The notes beneath the pieces were generated by a model that worked only from the letters and a program-made list of their open reading frames with translations, made no database searches and was not told the DNA's origin. Positions 17,438 through 26,883 of a stretch of 47,643 nucleotides of DNA are shown piece after piece. The DNA is from Bacteroidales bacterium. GTDB lineage: Bacteria; Bacteroidota; Bacteroidia; Bacteroidales; F082. The stretch's first letter is position 1. Each line of letters opens with the position of its first letter. The stretch spans positions 1 to 47,643 of the forward strand of contig JAFZDU010000051.1 in the NCBI GenBank assembly GCA_017561025.1, in the 5' to 3' direction. The position numbers were made by a program, and so were the translations under genes.

Positions 17438-18820
17438 ATGCGTAGAATTAACAGTATTAAATCATTACTTGCGAGTTTAATTGTAAGTTTTTTGTTAGTA
17501 TCATGTTTTAAAGGTAATGATCAAGTATCCCGCACAACAGGATGGAGTTATAATGACCCAACAAACGGCGGTTTCAAAGTAGTTGAATCAGCAGAACAGA
17601 TAACAGGTCCAGGACTTGTTGCTATTGAAGGCGGAACATTCACCATGGGTGCAACAGTAGAAAACGTCTATCACGAATGGAACAACGTTCCAAGACAAGT
17701 CACTGTATCTTCATTCTATATGGACCAGACTGAAGTAAGCAACTTGGATTACCTCGAATACATTCATTGGTTGAATAGAGTCTATGGCTCAGAATATCCT
17801 GACATGGTCACAAGAGCTCTTCCTGACACAACAGTATGGCGCAATTCATTATCATACAACGAGCCTATGGTTGAGATCTACTTCCGTCACCCTGCTTATA
17901 GAGACTATCCTGTAGTAGGCGTTTCTTGGTTACAAGCCAACGACTATGCTTTATGGCGCTCAGACAGAGTAAACGAAATGTTATTGGTCGAAGCCGGCGT
18001 ATTAAGCCACAACACAAACCAGACAAAAGACAATCATTTCACAACAGAAGCATATTTGGCAGGTCAATATATGAGTGCGGTCAGTGGCAGCACAACAACA
18101 GTAGGCACTGACGGCAACAAAGCTGTAAAGATGGAAGACGGCGTACTCCTTCCAAAATACAGACTCCCAACAGAAGCAGAATGGGAATATGCAGCATTAG
18201 GTCTCATCGGCAACACTCGCGACGAACGCATCGTTGAACGCAGAGCTTATCCATGGAACACCGACGGAATGAGAACAAACGAAAAAGACTATAACGGCAG
18301 CTTCACTGCTAACTTCAAAAGAGGCAAAGGTGACTACATGGGCGTAGCTGGCAACTTGAACGACGGCGCAGCATTCCCTGCTCCAGTAGCATCATACTGG
18401 CCAAACGATTACGGCTTGTATAATATGGCCGGCAACGTATCTGAATGGGTACTCGACGTTTATCGTCCACTCTCATACGAAGACTTCAACGACCATAACC
18501 CTTACCGTGGAAATATCTACAGCCAAGACTCAACAATGGTCTACGGATTGAACTACAACGATGGCGACTACAAGTCAACAATACAGACAGATTGGACAAA
18601 CCAAACAGAAAATCCTGAAACATACACAGAACAAATGTACGACTATGGCGTCACTACATTGATTTCTGACAAGTCACGCGTTTACAAAGGCGGTTCATGG
18701 GCCGACGGAGCTTACTACTTAAGTCCTTCAGTACGCCGCTTCATGAACGAAGACGAAAGCTCTTCAACAGTAGGTTTCAGATGCGCCATGAATAAGATTG
18801 GCAGTGCATTGGCAAAATAA
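17438..18820 (+). CDS. gldJ: Gliding motility / T9SS lipoprotein GldJ
   Basis: 460 residues. A lipoprotein signal peptide ends LLVSC (C23). The body is a formylglycine-generating-enzyme-like (SUMF1) fold: GGTFTMGATVENVY, VSSFYMDQTEVSNLDYLEYI, then FRHPAYRDYPVVGVSWLQAN (about residues 150-169) and RVNEMLLVEAG, which point to GldJ rather than GldK. The C-terminal SRVYKGGSWADGAYYLSPSVRRFM and GFRCAM complete the fold. The catalytic cysteines of true SUMF1 are not expected. GldJ stabilises the GldK ring in gliding species. Its position next to porU, porV and murF matches the arrangement known in this phylum. Confidence 0.9.
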   Translation: MRRINSIKSLLASLIVSFLLVSCFKGNDQVSRTTGWSYNDPTNGGFKVVESAEQITGPGLVAIEGGTFTMGATVENVYHEWNNVPRQVTVSSFYMDQTEVSNLDYLEYIHWLNRVYGSEYPDMVTRALPDTTVWRNSLSYNEPMVEIYFRHPAYRDYPVVGVSWLQANDYALWRSDRVNEMLLVEAGVLSHNTNQTKDNHFTTEAYLAGQYMSAVSGSTTTVGTDGNKAVKMEDGVLLPKYRLPTEAEWEYAALGLIGNTRDERIVERRAYPWNTDGMRTNEKDYNGSFTANFKRGKGDYMGVAGNLNDGAAFPAPVASYWPNDYGLYNMAGNVSEWVLDVYRPLSYEDFNDHNPYRGNIYSQDSTMVYGLNYNDGDYKSTIQTDWTNQTENPETYTEQMYDYGVTTLISDKSRVYKGGSWADGAYYLSPSVRRFMNEDESSSTVGFRCAMNKIGSALAK

Positions 18821-18840
18821 TTTATTCATTTATAAAATAT

Positions 18841-18869
18841 AAGCCGTCACAACTCAAGACGGCTTTTTT
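18841..18869 (+). terminator. Terminator between gldJ and murF
   Basis: AAGCCGTC, 9-base loop, GACGGCTT then T. Eight perfect base pairs. It ends only 9 bases before the murF start. Confidence 0.8.
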
Positions 18870-18878
18870 AGTTTTACG

Positions 18879-20159
18879 ATGAAAACAATAGAACAGATTT
18901 ACCAATATTACTCTCGGAAATATCTTGTATCAACTGACAGCCGCAAGATTGAAGAAGGCTGCGTTTTCGTTGCACTCAAAGGCGAACGCTTCGACGGCAA
19001 CGACTTCGCATATCAGGTGGCTCAGGAAAACATAGCAGCCTGCGTTATTGCCGACAGAAAAGACCTGCCTCAACATGAACGTCTCTTCATCGTCGACGAC
19101 AGTCTCAGCACACTTCAGGAACTGGCACGACTTCATAGAGAAAAATGTAATATTCCTATTATTGGCATCACAGGAACTAACGGAAAGACAACGACAAAAG
19201 AACTGACAGCAGCAGTCCTTTCCAAGAAATACAACCTAATATACACACAAGGCAACTTCAACAATCACCTTGGCCTGCCTCTTACCGTGTTGCGCATTAA
19301 GCCTGACACAGAAATGGCCGTTGTGGAAATGGGTGCCAACCATCCTAACGAAATAGCTCAACTTTGCTCTATAGCAAATCCAGATTTCGGAATAATAACA
19401 AACATCGGCAAGGCTCACCTTGAAGGATTCGGCAGCTTCGAAGGCGTGGTGAAAACAAAAAATGAACTATACGACTTCATCAGAGACAAAAAAGGCAAAG
19501 CGTTCGTCAACCATGACAATGAGCTTTTGATGAACCTATCAAAAGACATTGACTCAAAGACTTACGGAAAAGATGACAAGGCCGATGTAAAAGCAAGCAT
19601 AGTTTCGTCAAATCCATATCTCATAATCGATTGGGAAGGCAAGCAAATCAAAACCAATCTAGTTGGCGACTATAACTTTGAAAACGTAATGGCTGCCATC
19701 ACAACAGGATGCTATTTCAACATAGAAAAAGAACTCATCATTGATGCTATAGAAAACTACCGCCCTACAAACAACCGCTCTCAATTCATCAAAAGCGAGA
19801 AAAATGAAATAGTCATGGATGCATACAACGCCAATCCTGTCAGCATGCATCATTCGATAAAAAACTTCAGAAACATCAGTTCCAACAACACCTTATTAAT
19901 ATTAGGTGACATGAGAGAACTAGGCAAGGAAGCAGAAAGAGAACATCAGACAATAGTAGCTCTTATCAAGGAGCTGAAGTTTGAAGACGTAATACTCGTG
20001 GGAGAAGAATTCAAGAAGGCAGCAGGAGCCGACTTCACCACATTCTATAATATAGAGGAACTTCTGTCTTATATAAGCCATAATGAGATTGAAGGAAAGA
20101 AAATATTAATCAAAGGATCAAACAGCATTCATCTGGAAAAAATCGTTAACGTATTGTAA
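18879..20159 (+). CDS. murF: UDP-N-acetylmuramoyl-tripeptide--D-alanyl-D-alanine ligase
   Basis: 426 residues, normal for MurF. N-terminal Mur ligase domain with DSRKIEEGCVFVALKGERFD (about residues 20-39). ATP-binding loop GTNGKTTTKE (about residues 99-108), VEMGANHPNEIA (about 149-160), and the C-terminal domain with DAYNANPVSM and LGDMRELGKEAEREH. It adds D-Ala-D-Ala to the cytoplasmic peptidoglycan precursor. The usual RBS position is occupied by the tail of the upstream terminator, so expression probably depends on read-through. anmK follows after 2 bases. Confidence 0.96.
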   Translation: MKTIEQIYQYYSRKYLVSTDSRKIEEGCVFVALKGERFDGNDFAYQVAQENIAACVIADRKDLPQHERLFIVDDSLSTLQELARLHREKCNIPIIGITGTNGKTTTKELTAAVLSKKYNLIYTQGNFNNHLGLPLTVLRIKPDTEMAVVEMGANHPNEIAQLCSIANPDFGIITNIGKAHLEGFGSFEGVVKTKNELYDFIRDKKGKAFVNHDNELLMNLSKDIDSKTYGKDDKADVKASIVSSNPYLIIDWEGKQIKTNLVGDYNFENVMAAITTGCYFNIEKELIIDAIENYRPTNNRSQFIKSEKNEIVMDAYNANPVSMHHSIKNFRNISSNNTLLILGDMRELGKEAEREHQTIVALIKELKFEDVILVGEEFKKAAGADFTTFYNIEELLSYISHNEIEGKKILIKGSNSIHLEKIVNVL

Positions 20160-20161
20160 TC

Positions 20162-21223
20162 ATGAGAGATTTTAAGGTAATAGGCCTGATGTCGGGAAGT
20201 TCGCTCGATGGCCTCGACATAGCTTACGTCAACTTCAGTCACGACAACAAAACATGGTTTTTCCAGATTGTCGAAGCTGGCAATGTCCCTTATTCAGATT
20301 ACTGGAAAGAACAGCTCAACATGGCTTTCAACAAAGACAAGGAAGAGCTCAAGGAACTCGACAAGGAATACGGAAGATACCTTGGAACCATAACAAAGAG
20401 ATTCATAGAGAAATATGACATGGAGCCTAAACTCATCGCTTCGCACGGACATACCATCTTCCATCGTCCAGAAGAAGGATTCACACTGCAGATTGGCGAC
20501 GGACAAGAGATTGCCAATGCGACAGGCATCATGACCATCAACGATTTCCGCACCGAAGACGTAGAGAAAGGCGGACAAGGTGCACCGCTAGTACCTATCG
20601 GTGACAGACATCTTTTCGCAGAATATCCTATATGCCTTAACATAGGCGGCATAGCCAATGTGTCATACGAGACAGATAACAAACGTATAGCATACGACAT
20701 ATGCATGGCAAACCAGCTGTTAAATTATCTCGCCGGCAAACTGGGCTACGACTACGACAATAACGGCAAGTTCGCACGACAAGGCAATGTCAATCAAGAG
20801 CTGTTAAATATCATGAACGACAATCCTTATTATTCACAGGATGCTCCAAAATCATTAGGAAGAGAATTCTTCGAAAACGTACAGCATAAACTTATAGATG
20901 ATTCAACATTGTCCGTCAATGATTTATTAGCGACAGCTACAGAACATATAGCCATTCAGATTTCCAATTCCACCAACCATCTGGAGTCGGGCAAGATGCT
21001 CATCACTGGCGGCGGCGCAAAGAACCATTATCTAATCGAAAGAATAAAAGCATTGAGCAAACACGAGATTGTGATTCCAGAGACATTGATAATAGACTAT
21101 AAAGAAGCTCTTATCTTCGCATTCCTCGCAGCACTTAAAATGGAAGGTAAAATCAACGTGCTCTCATCTGTGACAGGTGCGTCATCAGACAGCTCAAGCG
21201 GAAAAATATGGATGCCTAAATAA
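20162..21223 (+). CDS. anmK: Anhydro-N-acetylmuramic acid kinase
   Basis: 353 residues. The N-terminal GLMSGSSLDGLDIAYV (about residues 8-23) is the AnmK signature, followed by SHGHTIFHRPEEGFTLQIGD (about 98-117), LNIGGIANVSY and the C-terminal ITGGGAKN. The enzyme converts 1,6-anhydro-MurNAc to MurNAc-6-phosphate in peptidoglycan recycling, so murF-anmK links synthesis with recycling. Length is close to the usual 360-370 residues. Confidence 0.95.
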   Translation: MRDFKVIGLMSGSSLDGLDIAYVNFSHDNKTWFFQIVEAGNVPYSDYWKEQLNMAFNKDKEELKELDKEYGRYLGTITKRFIEKYDMEPKLIASHGHTIFHRPEEGFTLQIGDGQEIANATGIMTINDFRTEDVEKGGQGAPLVPIGDRHLFAEYPICLNIGGIANVSYETDNKRIAYDICMANQLLNYLAGKLGYDYDNNGKFARQGNVNQELLNIMNDNPYYSQDAPKSLGREFFENVQHKLIDDSTLSVNDLLATATEHIAIQISNSTNHLESGKMLITGGGAKNHYLIERIKALSKHEIVIPETLIIDYKEALIFAFLAALKMEGKINVLSSVTGASSDSSSGKIWMPK

Positions 21224-21274
21224 TTTTATAATATTTCAATAAAAAAATAGTTAAACAATAAAAAAGATAAAAAC

Positions 21275-21961
21275 ATGAACTTATTAAGTATTATTCTCCA
21301 GGTCACAGGCGACCTCATCAGCACAGCAGAAGCAGAAGAGATCCAATTGTCATTATGGCAATTGGCAAAAGAAGGCGGTTGGATCATGTTGATTCTCGCC
21401 ATATTCTCAATAGTAGCTATTTACATCTTCACAGAGAGATTCATCACTATCAACAAAGCTTCCAAGAAAGACGACACTTTCATGGACAGCATCCGTAACT
21501 ACATGATTGAAGGCAAACTCGATGATGCCAAGACATTATGCAAGGAGAAAGACACTCCTATTTCAAGAATGATAGAAAAAGGCATCTCACGTATAGGCAA
21601 GCCTCTCAACGACATACAGACAGCTATAGAAAATGTTGGCAACCTTGAAGTCAGCAATTTGGAAAAAGGCGTAGCTCTGATAGGCATGATTTCAGGTGCA
21701 GCCCCTATGCTCGGATTCCTCGGAACTGTGACAGGCATGATACGCGCATTCTACGACATGTCAATGGCTGGCAACAACATCGACATCGAACTGCTATCAG
21801 CAGGTATCTATGAAGCTATGGTGACAACAGTTGGCGGTCTTATCGTAGGTATCATAGCATTCATTCTTTACAATATCATCGTTTCAAGAATCGACAATGT
21901 CGTAAACCTACTCGAAAGCAAGAGCATAGAATTCATGGACGTTTTGAACGAGCCAGCTTAA
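21275..21961 (+). CDS. exbB: MotA/TolQ/ExbB proton channel family protein
   Basis: 228 residues with three membrane segments: WIMLILAIFSIVAIYIFTER (about 35-54), GMISGAAPMLGFLGTVTGMI (about 138-157) and TTVGGLIVGIIAFILYNIIV (about 185-204). The GLLGTVxGM-like motif of ExbB/TolQ reads GFLGTVTGM. It forms the proton channel that energises TonB. With exbD and tonB downstream the assignment to the TonB system is good; TolQ is the alternative, but no tolB or pal is nearby. Confidence 0.93.
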   Translation: MNLLSIILQVTGDLISTAEAEEIQLSLWQLAKEGGWIMLILAIFSIVAIYIFTERFITINKASKKDDTFMDSIRNYMIEGKLDDAKTLCKEKDTPISRMIEKGISRIGKPLNDIQTAIENVGNLEVSNLEKGVALIGMISGAAPMLGFLGTVTGMIRAFYDMSMAGNNIDIELLSAGIYEAMVTTVGGLIVGIIAFILYNIIVSRIDNVVNLLESKSIEFMDVLNEPA

Positions 21962-21970
21962 ATCAATTCT

Positions 21971-22027
21971 TAATGTATAATGCATAATGCACAATTTAAA
22001 ATTATCACTTGTGAATTATGAGTTAAA
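21971..22027. repeat. Heptad array between exbB and exbD
   Basis: 21971-21997 consists of TGTATAA, TGCATAA, TGCACAA units. 22009-22027 holds TTGTGAA, TTATGAG, the same sequence type in inverse sense. The array fills almost the whole 77-base gap inside an otherwise tight operon. Confidence 0.65.
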
Positions 22028-22038
22028 TAAAAGTTATT

Positions 22039-22452
22039 ATGGCAATAAAATCAAGAAATAAAAGAAAAATCGACTTCAATTCGTCATCAATGTCGGATCT
22101 GGTTTTTCTATTGTTGATTTTCTTCATGTTGACATCAACCTTGGTCGCTCCTAATGCCATCAAGCTTTTGCTTCCTTCAAGCAACAGCAAGACAATGTCA
22201 AAGCAGACAATCACTGTTTATGTCGATGACAAGAATCAATATTATTTAGAAGAAAGAGCCATCAGCGAAGATCAGATTCAGACTGAGATTCACAAAGCAT
22301 TGGCAGGACAAATTGAAGGCACCGTTGTGATTCGTTCCGACAAGAGCGTTGCTGTTCAACATATTGTCAACATCATCGACGCTGTCAACGAGATCAACAA
22401 AGAGACTGATAATAAACATAAGGTTTTGTTAGCAACATCAAATAAGAAATGA
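22039..22452 (+). CDS. exbD: ExbD/TolR family biopolymer transport protein
   Basis: 137 residues: short basic cytoplasmic N-terminus (KSRNKRKIDFNSSSMSDLVF), one membrane helix (LLLIFFMLTSTLVAP) with the conserved aspartate just before it (SDLVFLL), and a periplasmic domain. It is the partner of ExbB. Its stop overlaps the start of tonB by four bases. Confidence 0.94.
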   Translation: MAIKSRNKRKIDFNSSSMSDLVFLLLIFFMLTSTLVAPNAIKLLLPSSNSKTMSKQTITVYVDDKNQYYLEERAISEDQIQTEIHKALAGQIEGTVVIRSDKSVAVQHIVNIIDAVNEINKETDNKHKVLLATSNKK

Positions 22453-23222
22453 CAAACAAAAACAAGAATAAGATTTACGGAATAATCGGCACTATTGTAT
22501 TTCATGCGATAGTTCTTGTTTTGCTATTCACACTATGTTTCAGAACTCCTCTCCCACTTCCTGGCGAAGCAGGCGTAGAAGTCAATCTTGGCATGTATGC
22601 ACAAGGTCTAGGCACTGAGGGCAATCAGCCCAAAGAACCTGAACCAGTAAAAGAGACACCTAAAGTTGAAGAGACTAAGCCTCAGGAAATAGAAGAAGAC
22701 ATCTCTAGCGAAGATGAAGACGTTCCTTCTTTAGATAAGAATATTGAAAAGGAAAAAGAAGAAGAGAAGCTTGTAGAAGAGGTCATTCCAGAAGAGAAAC
22801 CTGTTGTGAACCAAAGAGCTATTTTCAATGCTCCTAAGAACAAGAAAGAACCTTCATCAGAAGGAAATACTGAAGGTGCTGGAGAGAAAGGCATGCCTAA
22901 CGGATTGAAAGACATTGAAAGATATGAAAGCAATGGTGGCAGCGGCGGCGGTCCAGCTTACGACCTAGGAGGCCGAGGCGCCAAGAGCATATCTTCTCCA
23001 AGCAAGGAATTCAGCGAAGAAGGAAAAATCGTCGTTGACATAAAAGTGGATAGAAACGGATATGTCGTCGATGTGAAAATAGGTAAAGGCACCGATATAG
23101 TCGACAGTTCAATGCGTGAAAATGCGATGGCTGCGGCGAGAAAGTCAGTGTTCAACAAAGACGAAAATGCTCCGGAAATACAAAGCGGAACGATAACTTA
23201 TACTTACATCAAAAGACAATAA
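22449..23222 (+). CDS. tonB: Energy transducer TonB
   Basis: 257 residues. N-terminal membrane anchor (IIGTIVFHAIVLVLLFTLCF), a long proline/glutamate/lysine-rich spacer (about residues 55-125) to cross the periplasm, a Gly/Ser-rich hinge (SNGGSGGGPAYDLGG), then a C-terminal TonB domain with GKIVVDIKVDRNGYVVDVKI (about residues 194-213) and ITYTYIKRQ at the end. It transmits energy to TonB-dependent outer membrane receptors such as SusC-type transporters. Confidence 0.94.
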   Translation: MTNKNKNKIYGIIGTIVFHAIVLVLLFTLCFRTPLPLPGEAGVEVNLGMYAQGLGTEGNQPKEPEPVKETPKVEETKPQEIEEDISSEDEDVPSLDKNIEKEKEEEKLVEEVIPEEKPVVNQRAIFNAPKNKKEPSSEGNTEGAGEKGMPNGLKDIERYESNGGSGGGPAYDLGGRGAKSISSPSKEFSEEGKIVVDIKVDRNGYVVDVKIGKGTDIVDSSMRENAMAAARKSVFNKDENAPEIQSGTITYTYIKRQ

Positions 23223-23235
23223 AAACTAAAAGAAT

Positions 23236-24522
23236 ATGAATTACAAAGAGACATTAGATTGGATGTTCAACAAACTGCCAATGTATCAACGCATTGGTGC
23301 AGCAGCATATAAAGCAGACCTTAACACAACAATTGAAATACTCGCTTATCTTAACAACCCTCAAGACAATTTCAAATCGGTACATATCGCAGGCACCAAC
23401 GGAAAAGGCAGCACATCACACTCTTTGGCATCAGTGTTCCAAGCAGCAGGCTTTAAGACTGGACTTTACACATCACCTCACCTCCGCGACTTCAGAGAAA
23501 GAATACGCATCAACGGAGATATGATTTCTGAAAACGAAGTCGTCACTTTCATAGAACATCATAAAGACAAACTGGAAGAGCTGCAACTCTCATTCTTCGA
23601 GATGACAGTGGCTATGGCTTTTGATTATTTCAGAAAAGAAAAAGTCGATATCGCCATCATTGAAGTGGGCATGGGCGGACGCCTCGACTCTACCAATGTA
23701 ATACAACCTGAACTCAGCCTCGTGACAAACATCTCTTTGGATCACGTCAAATTCCTCGGCGACTGTGAAGAAAAAATCGCTGTAGAGAAAGCCGGCATAA
23801 TAAAAGAAAACACTCCTATTGTCATTGGCGAGACTCAAGAGAAAAGCAAAGACGTATTCACAGAAAAAGCTAAGGAAAAAAACAGCCCTATATATTTCGC
23901 AGACCAAATCTTCGAATGCAAAAAGAAAGACGGCCTGGCTTTGGAATATCATTCTTACGATATCTTCAAAAACAATGAGATGTATCTCAACGATTTGAAA
24001 TTCCCACTGCTTGGCAACTATCAGAAGAAAAACCTGGCAACAATTATATGCGCCTTAGATATCTTGAAAAATAAATTCCACATCAACGAAAACAATATCA
24101 AAGACGGATTGTTGAATGTAGTGAAATATACCGGCTTGATGGGAAGATGGCAGGTTATAAACAAGAAACCTCTTGCCATTGCTGACACCGGACATAACGT
24201 CGCTGGAATAAACGAAGTTAAAAAACAATTGGCAGAAACAAAATTCGAGAAGCTGCACTTCGTCTTGAGCGTGGTCAACGATAAGGATATTGAAGGCATA
24301 TTGGAACTTCTCCCTAAAGATGCAGAATATTATTTCTGTAAGGCCGACATACCTAGAGGTCTGGAAGTAGAGATACTAGCAGAAAAAGCCACCAGATGCG
24401 GACTAACAGGAAAAACATACACATCAGTGAAAGAAGCTTATGCAACGGCATGTGCCAATGCAAGGGAAAACGATCTTGTATTTGTAGGCGGAAGCAATTT
24501 TACAGTTGCAGAAGTGGTTTGA
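23236..24522 (+). CDS. folC: Folylpolyglutamate synthase / dihydrofolate synthase
   Basis: 428 residues of the Mur ligase superfamily. N-terminal LDWMFNKLPMYQRIGAAAYK, P-loop GTNGKGSTSH (about residues 53-62), TGLYTSPHLRDFRERIRING (about 76-95), VGMGGRLDSTNVI (about 143-155) and ISLDHVKFLGD are all FolC hallmarks. It adds glutamate to folates and may also make dihydrofolate. It starts 13 bases after tonB, so it is in the exbB-exbD-tonB transcript. Confidence 0.95.
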   Translation: MNYKETLDWMFNKLPMYQRIGAAAYKADLNTTIEILAYLNNPQDNFKSVHIAGTNGKGSTSHSLASVFQAAGFKTGLYTSPHLRDFRERIRINGDMISENEVVTFIEHHKDKLEELQLSFFEMTVAMAFDYFRKEKVDIAIIEVGMGGRLDSTNVIQPELSLVTNISLDHVKFLGDCEEKIAVEKAGIIKENTPIVIGETQEKSKDVFTEKAKEKNSPIYFADQIFECKKKDGLALEYHSYDIFKNNEMYLNDLKFPLLGNYQKKNLATIICALDILKNKFHINENNIKDGLLNVVKYTGLMGRWQVINKKPLAIADTGHNVAGINEVKKQLAETKFEKLHFVLSVVNDKDIEGILELLPKDAEYYFCKADIPRGLEVEILAEKATRCGLTGKTYTSVKEAYATACANARENDLVFVGGSNFTVAEVV

Positions 24523-24543
24523 TTTAAAAATAACTTATCTTTG
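24518..24543 (+). promoter_or_regulatory. Probable tamL promoter
   Basis: TATCTTTG (24536-24543) matches the -7 box exactly, 17 bases before the GTG start. TTTG at 24518-24521, inside the folC stop region, is rather close (14 bases). Confidence 0.5.
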
Positions 24544-24560
24544 TAAAGAAAATAGATTTT

Positions 24561-26873
24561 GTGAAGAAAAGATTCAACCTCATATTATTATGCTTAATGC
24601 TGATATTTTTGGCATCATGTTCCATCAGGAAAAACATACCTGAAGGAAAGATGATATTGAAACATAATAATGTAGAGATTGGCTCTAAAGACGTTGACTT
24701 CACGAAATCAGACATCACACCTTATATATCACAGTCAGCTAATTCCAACTTCCTTGGATTTATGCCATTGACTTGGATATATTATAAGACAGACGATAAA
24801 ACTGATAAAAAATTCTACAATTGGATCAACAAAACGATTGGCGACAAGCCTGTCTATTACAGCAAAGATCAGAAAGACAAGTCGGTGACACAAATCAGCA
24901 AATATCTTGACGATATTGGCTATTTCAATTCTACAGTATCCACAAAAGTGAAGAACAAAAGAGGAATAGGATCTGTCGTATATGAAATACACCCGACACA
25001 GCCTTATATCATTGACGAGATTTCTTATAAAATAAAAGATTCTACCATATATAAATATGTCAAGGAGATAGAGAACGTGTTGCCTGCCAAGAAAGGCAAT
25101 ATCTATAATGCCTTCATCTTAGATGATGAACGTGACATGATAAGTGAATATCTTAAGAACAACGGCTACTACTATTTCTCCAAGGATTATATTTTCATGG
25201 AAGTCGACACCAATTTCATGGCACATAAGGCAAACATCAATATCAGAATTGATGACGCAATAAATCCTGCAACACAAAAGATAGAAAGCCATAAAAGATA
25301 TCAGATAAACAATATATACATTTATCCTAATAGCTCTACACTAAACCTCAACAGTATTGACACCCTTGCACATATTGTCAGATTAGGCAAAAAACAAGAT
25401 GACGAAACTTTCTACTTTGTATTCAGCAGTGACCCAAAGATAAGATTCAAAACCTTTGACAACCAGATCCACATACATAGCGGACAGCCATACAGTCTGC
25501 GCTCTGTGACACAGACATATAAGTCACTAAACAACCTAAAGATATACAACCTCACAAACATAGACTTTGAGCCTGTAGAGAGTGAAAACGACAGCATCAA
25601 GCTGTTGAATTGCAATATTTCATTAAACAGAACAAAAGTAAATTATTACAGTCTGCAGGTAGAAGGCACCAACTCCAGCGGCGACTATGGTATTTTAGGC
25701 AGTCTCACCTACCGTAACAGAAATATTTTCAAAGGATCTGAAATCTTTAACATTAGTGCTAAATTTGGTACACAGGCACAGTCAGTACTTGATGACGAAG
25801 GAACTACAAGTCTATTCAACACCAAGGAATTCGGTATTGACGCAAGCATTTACTTCCCTAAGTTTCTAAGTCCTATAAAATTCAACAATTTTGCAAAAGA
25901 ATTTCAGCCTAGGACAACCTTGACAACAGGTTACAACATACAATCAAGACCAATATACCTTCGACAGATTACCGTATTTACTTTCGGTTACAACTGGATG
26001 AGCAACGATCACGTACAGCAAATTTTTACGCCTATAACACTCAATAGCGTTAAGGTCGACCCAACCCCATCATTTGAAGAGGTTCTTGAACAGGAGACAA
26101 ACCAACGTATCAAAGACCAATATACGAGCCACTTGATTATGGGTATGGACTATACTTATATCTTCAACAACCAAAATGTCAGATTCCTTAATGACTTCTT
26201 CTATTTCAAGGCAAACATTCAATCCAGCGGCAATATTTTATCAGCCTTTAATAACACATCATTGATAAAAACCGTTGACAATTATCACGAAATTTTCGGC
26301 ATCAGATATGCACAGTATGTGCGTCTTGCATTAGATTTCAGATATTTCCACTATACTTTCGGAGAACATCAGATTGCTACACGTTTCATGTTAGGCGCTG
26401 GTATTCCTTTTGGAAACTCATACGATATGCCATTCGAAAAAAGTTTCTATGCCGGCGGCACTAATGGCATGAGAGGCTGGCAATTCCGTGAATTAGGTCC
26501 TGGCACTTTCAGTAATCCAGACAAGCTTAACATAGAAAGAATCGGTGATATACAACTGGAATTCAACCTCGAATATCGTTTTCCAATCTACAGCATATTC
26601 AAAGGTGCCGTATTCACTGATATAGGCAATATATGGACCATGAGAGAAAGCGAGACTTTCGTAGGCGGTGAGTTCCATTTCGATACATTCTACAAACAAC
26701 TTGCAGCAGATGCCGGTTTCGGCCTGAGGCTCGACATTTCTTTCATGCTTTTCCGCCTCGACGTGGCAGCGCCTATGGTAAATCCAGCTTACCCTGAAGG
26801 TCAACGATGGAGAATCAGCAAGTTACAACTCAACGACTTCATCCTCAACTTCGGTATCGGTTATCCATTCTAA
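24561..26873 (+). CDS. tamL: Outer membrane assembly lipoprotein of the TamA/BamA superfamily (TamL)
   Basis: 770 residues with a GTG start. Lipoprotein signal with FLASC (C20), as in the lipidated TamA homologues of Bacteroidota called TamL. POTRA-like domains cover about residues 30-370 (for example ISKYLDDIGYFNSTVSTKVK, about 112-131). A C-terminal 16-strand barrel holds AGIPFGNSYDMPFEKSFYAG, GGTNGMRGWQFRELGPG (about residues 634-650) and a terminal strand ending GIGYPF. The RGW motif equals the (V/I)RGF motif of Omp85 loop 6. It is thought to help insert outer membrane proteins. TamB is not in the window. Confidence 0.92.
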   Translation: MKKRFNLILLCLMLIFLASCSIRKNIPEGKMILKHNNVEIGSKDVDFTKSDITPYISQSANSNFLGFMPLTWIYYKTDDKTDKKFYNWINKTIGDKPVYYSKDQKDKSVTQISKYLDDIGYFNSTVSTKVKNKRGIGSVVYEIHPTQPYIIDEISYKIKDSTIYKYVKEIENVLPAKKGNIYNAFILDDERDMISEYLKNNGYYYFSKDYIFMEVDTNFMAHKANINIRIDDAINPATQKIESHKRYQINNIYIYPNSSTLNLNSIDTLAHIVRLGKKQDDETFYFVFSSDPKIRFKTFDNQIHIHSGQPYSLRSVTQTYKSLNNLKIYNLTNIDFEPVESENDSIKLLNCNISLNRTKVNYYSLQVEGTNSSGDYGILGSLTYRNRNIFKGSEIFNISAKFGTQAQSVLDDEGTTSLFNTKEFGIDASIYFPKFLSPIKFNNFAKEFQPRTTLTTGYNIQSRPIYLRQITVFTFGYNWMSNDHVQQIFTPITLNSVKVDPTPSFEEVLEQETNQRIKDQYTSHLIMGMDYTYIFNNQNVRFLNDFFYFKANIQSSGNILSAFNNTSLIKTVDNYHEIFGIRYAQYVRLALDFRYFHYTFGEHQIATRFMLGAGIPFGNSYDMPFEKSFYAGGTNGMRGWQFRELGPGTFSNPDKLNIERIGDIQLEFNLEYRFPIYSIFKGAVFTDIGNIWTMRESETFVGGEFHFDTFYKQLAADAGFGLRLDISFMLFRLDVAAPMVNPAYPEGQRWRISKLQLNDFILNFGIGYPF

Positions 26874-26883
26874 GATTATTATT

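Noticed and set aside
21971-22027. Promoter or riboswitch between exbB and exbD
   Set aside because: The gap is filled by TGCATAA-type heptads; I see no -7 box or known aptamer pattern.
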